Below, in pieces: positions 6,518 through 8,153 of a stretch of DNA of 8,153 nt (the stretch's first letter is position 1; each line of letters opens with the position of its first letter). The notes under the pieces were generated by a model. The model was not told where the DNA came from. It was given only the letters and a program-made list of their open reading frames with translations, and made no database searches. The stretch comes from Spirochaetaceae bacterium (GTDB lineage Bacteria; Spirochaetota; Spirochaetia; DSM-2461). Made by a program: the position numbers and the translations under genes. The stretch lies in NCBI GenBank assembly GCA_016342385.1, contig JAEINM010000168.1, forward strand, positions 1-8,153, read 5' to 3'.

Positions 6518-7597
6518 ATGGAAACACTATTGTCCCCTTTAACCATTGAAAGTAAAACTCTGAAAAACCGTATAGTAATGGCACCTATGGCCACATGGCT
6601 TTCCGATAAGAGCGGAGAGGTAAAAGTCGATCATATAAATCATTACAACCACAGAAAAGGTCCCGGTCTGATTATCGTCGAGGCAACGGCCGTATCTCCC
6701 GAGGGAAGACTGGCTGCTGCTCAGTTGGGTATATTTGAAAATAGGCATATAAAAGGCCTTAAAAAACTGGCTGAAACCATCAGGGCCGGCGGAGCCATTC
6801 CCGGAATACAGATACATCATGGCGGAGGGAAATCCTCTCTGGAGACGACTTACGGTCTAATGCCGCTTGTCCCTTCTAAATCGGGAGTGAAAGAGGGAAA
6901 ACCATGCCGGGAATTAACCATAGAAGAGATCCACAGAATACAGGGGGATTTCGTCGGAGCTGCAGAAAGGGCTGTTGAAGCGGGATTTGAATACATAGAG
7001 ATTCATGGAGCCCATGGGTATCTGGTGACTCAATTTCTCTCGCCCATCACCAATAAAAGAGACGATATTTACGGTGGACCGCTGGAAAACAGGCAGAGGT
7101 TTCTTCTGGAACTCTTTAGCGTAATAAAAAAAGCTATTGGAGACCAGGCTATCGTCACATGCCGTCTGGGTGCCGCTGAACAGAAAGGGTTGACTATGGA
7201 AGAGGGAATAGACACAGCTGAAAAACTGAAAGCTCTGGGAATGAACATTATTCATATATCCTGTGCTCATACAATTCCCGATCTGGGCGATTCCTTTGAT
7301 AGTGATTTTTCCGTTCTTATGAATATGGGAGCTATCATTAAAGAGAAAACCGGCATGACTGTCATTGGAGTGGGCGGAGTAAAAGAACCGGGAACGGCAG
7401 AATCGATTATTTCTTCCGGACTGGTTGATCTGGTGGCCCTGGGCAAAGCCATATTATGCGATCCCCGCTGGGCCTTGAAAACGATTGAAGGAAAAGAGGA
7501 TTCCATTGCTCTGTGCCGGAGCTGCCGCAGGTGTCTGTGGTTCACGACCCCCGAGAAGTGTCCTGTCAGGATGAAGAGCGAAAAGCCCAGTCAATGA
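6518..7597 (+). CDS. NADH:flavin oxidoreductase, Old Yellow Enzyme family, with Cys-rich C-terminal tail
   Basis: This is a 359-aa single-domain TIM-barrel FMN enzyme of the OYE/2,4-dienoyl-CoA reductase group, which reduces activated C=C bonds or related substrates using NAD(P)H. Seen in order: LLSPLTIESKTLKNRIVMAPM (4-24), the family N-terminus; IQIHHGG (97-103) with the flavin-contacting Q98; the active-site block IHGAHGYL (162-169) with H163 and H166, followed by FLSP, N179, R181 and YGGPLENR (185-192); and GVGGV (284-288) with ALGKAILCDP (307-315) for phosphate binding of FMN. The tail has C333-x2-C336-x2-C339-x8-C348, like the 4Fe-4S site of the large dienoyl-CoA/enoate reductases. The second flavin/NADH domain of those enzymes is absent. 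No Shine-Dalgarno precedes the ATG. The regulator gene begins 23 nt downstream. The substrate is not identifiable. Confidence 0.93.
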   Translation: METLLSPLTIESKTLKNRIVMAPMATWLSDKSGEVKVDHINHYNHRKGPGLIIVEATAVSPEGRLAAAQLGIFENRHIKGLKKLAETIRAGGAIPGIQIHHGGGKSSLETTYGLMPLVPSKSGVKEGKPCRELTIEEIHRIQGDFVGAAERAVEAGFEYIEIHGAHGYLVTQFLSPITNKRDDIYGGPLENRQRFLLELFSVIKKAIGDQAIVTCRLGAAEQKGLTMEEGIDTAEKLKALGMNIIHISCAHTIPDLGDSFDSDFSVLMNMGAIIKEKTGMTVIGVGGVKEPGTAESIISSGLVDLVALGKAILCDPRWALKTIEGKEDSIALCRSCRRCLWFTTPEKCPVRMKSEKPSQ

Positions 7598-7608
7598 ATT
7601 AACACGGT

Positions 7609-7612
7609 AGGA
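7609..7612 (+). promoter_or_regulatory. ribosome binding site of the membrane regulator gene
   Basis: AGGA lies 8 nt before ATG 7621 and 14 nt before the second ATG at 7627, so 7621 is the better start. Confidence 0.5.
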
Positions 7613-7620
7613 TTTTAAAC

Positions 7621-8153
7621 ATGCATATGAATCTTGTGAATCTTTTTTTGGGTGGTGGCTTTTTTCTCGGTCTTTTTTTATCTGTCCTATTATTCCTACG
7701 AGCTTATAAGGGAAATCGAAGTGAATTATTCCTTGGAATGATCCTGCTTGTGACGAGCCTTAACCTCATACACCCTTATTTCAATTTTTTATTTGAAACC
7801 AGAATGATTTTTACAAGCTATGCTCTGTTTGAGCCGACTCAATTCCTCTTTTCCCCTCTTCTGTTTTTATATATCCGGCAACTACTCTACAAAAACAAAA
7901 GATTCTCTGCCCTAAGTGCGCTTCATTTTGTATTACCGCTTATACTGGTTTTTCTATCTTCCTTGAAGCTATGCTACGAGCTGGAGATACTATTCCCTTT
8001 TCCCTTAATGAGTATCATATTCTGGATAATACTGACCATTCAGGCCGGAGTATATCTGATCCGGGTACACTCCATGATTAAAAATTACAGAGAATCGGCA
8101 ACCGACGAATTTTCCAACAGAAAAGATATAGATAAATCATGGCTAGAGTGGTT
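7621..8153 (+). CDS. membrane-anchored regulator, probable AraC family N-terminal part (runs off window end)
   Basis: The frame is open for 177 codons to the window edge with no stop. The product is highly hydrophobic, with about five membrane spans at residues 5-27, 36-58, 64-89, 98-115 and 125-148. These are followed by a polar stretch (150-172) and a tryptophan-rich start of a further segment (SWLEW, 173-177). The motif FLFSPLLFLYIRQLL (75-89) resembles the conserved segment in the multi-pass N-terminal domain of AraC-type regulators found in spirochaetes and Bacteroidetes. In those proteins a cytosolic helix-turn-helix domain follows at the C-terminus. That domain would lie outside the window, so the assignment is inferred. 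It lies 23 nt after the reductase gene and is probably co-transcribed, which makes it a candidate local regulator responding to a signal at the membrane. Confidence 0.72.
   Translation, partial: MHMNLVNLFLGGGFFLGLFLSVLLFLRAYKGNRSELFLGMILLVTSLNLIHPYFNFLFETRMIFTSYALFEPTQFLFSPLLFLYIRQLLYKNKRFSALSALHFVLPLILVFLSSLKLCYELEILFPFPLMSIIFWIILTIQAGVYLIRVHSMIKNYRESATDEFSNRKDIDKSWLEW

Overview
The window reads as a compact stretch of an AT-leaning bacterial chromosome with every recognisable gene on the + strand. I see no mobile elements, tRNA, rRNA or CRISPR. The gene content (a bifunctional Rel protein, an XPD/DinG-type helicase fused to a RecB-like nuclease, an AraC-type regulator with a membrane-embedded N-terminus, and anaerobe-type flavin reductase and carboxymuconolactone decarboxylase relatives) suggests a free-living, probably anaerobic or fermentative bacterium. 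Spirochaetota is my best guess. It rests on family resemblance only and is tentative.

Region 1 (43-5994) is a tightly packed housekeeping block. It holds rel/spoT (ppGpp synthetase/hydrolase), trmL (tRNA wobble 2'-O-methyltransferase), a 780-aa nuclease-helicase and galM (aldose 1-epimerase). Spacings are 3 nt, a 10-nt overlap and 4 nt, so the four genes are very likely one transcription unit. The second and third genes lack well-placed Shine-Dalgarno sequences and are probably translated by coupling. The first 38 bases may hold the end of one more gene.

Region 2 (5995-8153) looks like a separate small module. It begins with an intergenic inverted repeat, then a small AhpD/CMD-fold protein without the CxxC redox motif. 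A 160-nt gap follows that holds repeats and the best promoter candidate of the window. Next come an Old Yellow Enzyme-type flavin reductase with a four-cysteine C-terminal tail and, 23 nt further, the 5' part of a membrane-anchored probable AraC-family regulator that runs off the window end. The two intergenic regions share a partly matching 18-nt element ending in TACAAT, so the CMD protein and the reductase may be co-controlled.

The main points of interest are the complete nuclease plus helicase architecture in one polypeptide, the CMD/reductase/regulator cassette with its promoter repeats, and the apparently near-leaderless start of the reductase gene. Nothing here proves a new system. The cassette at 6000-8153 is the most plausible place for undescribed biology.
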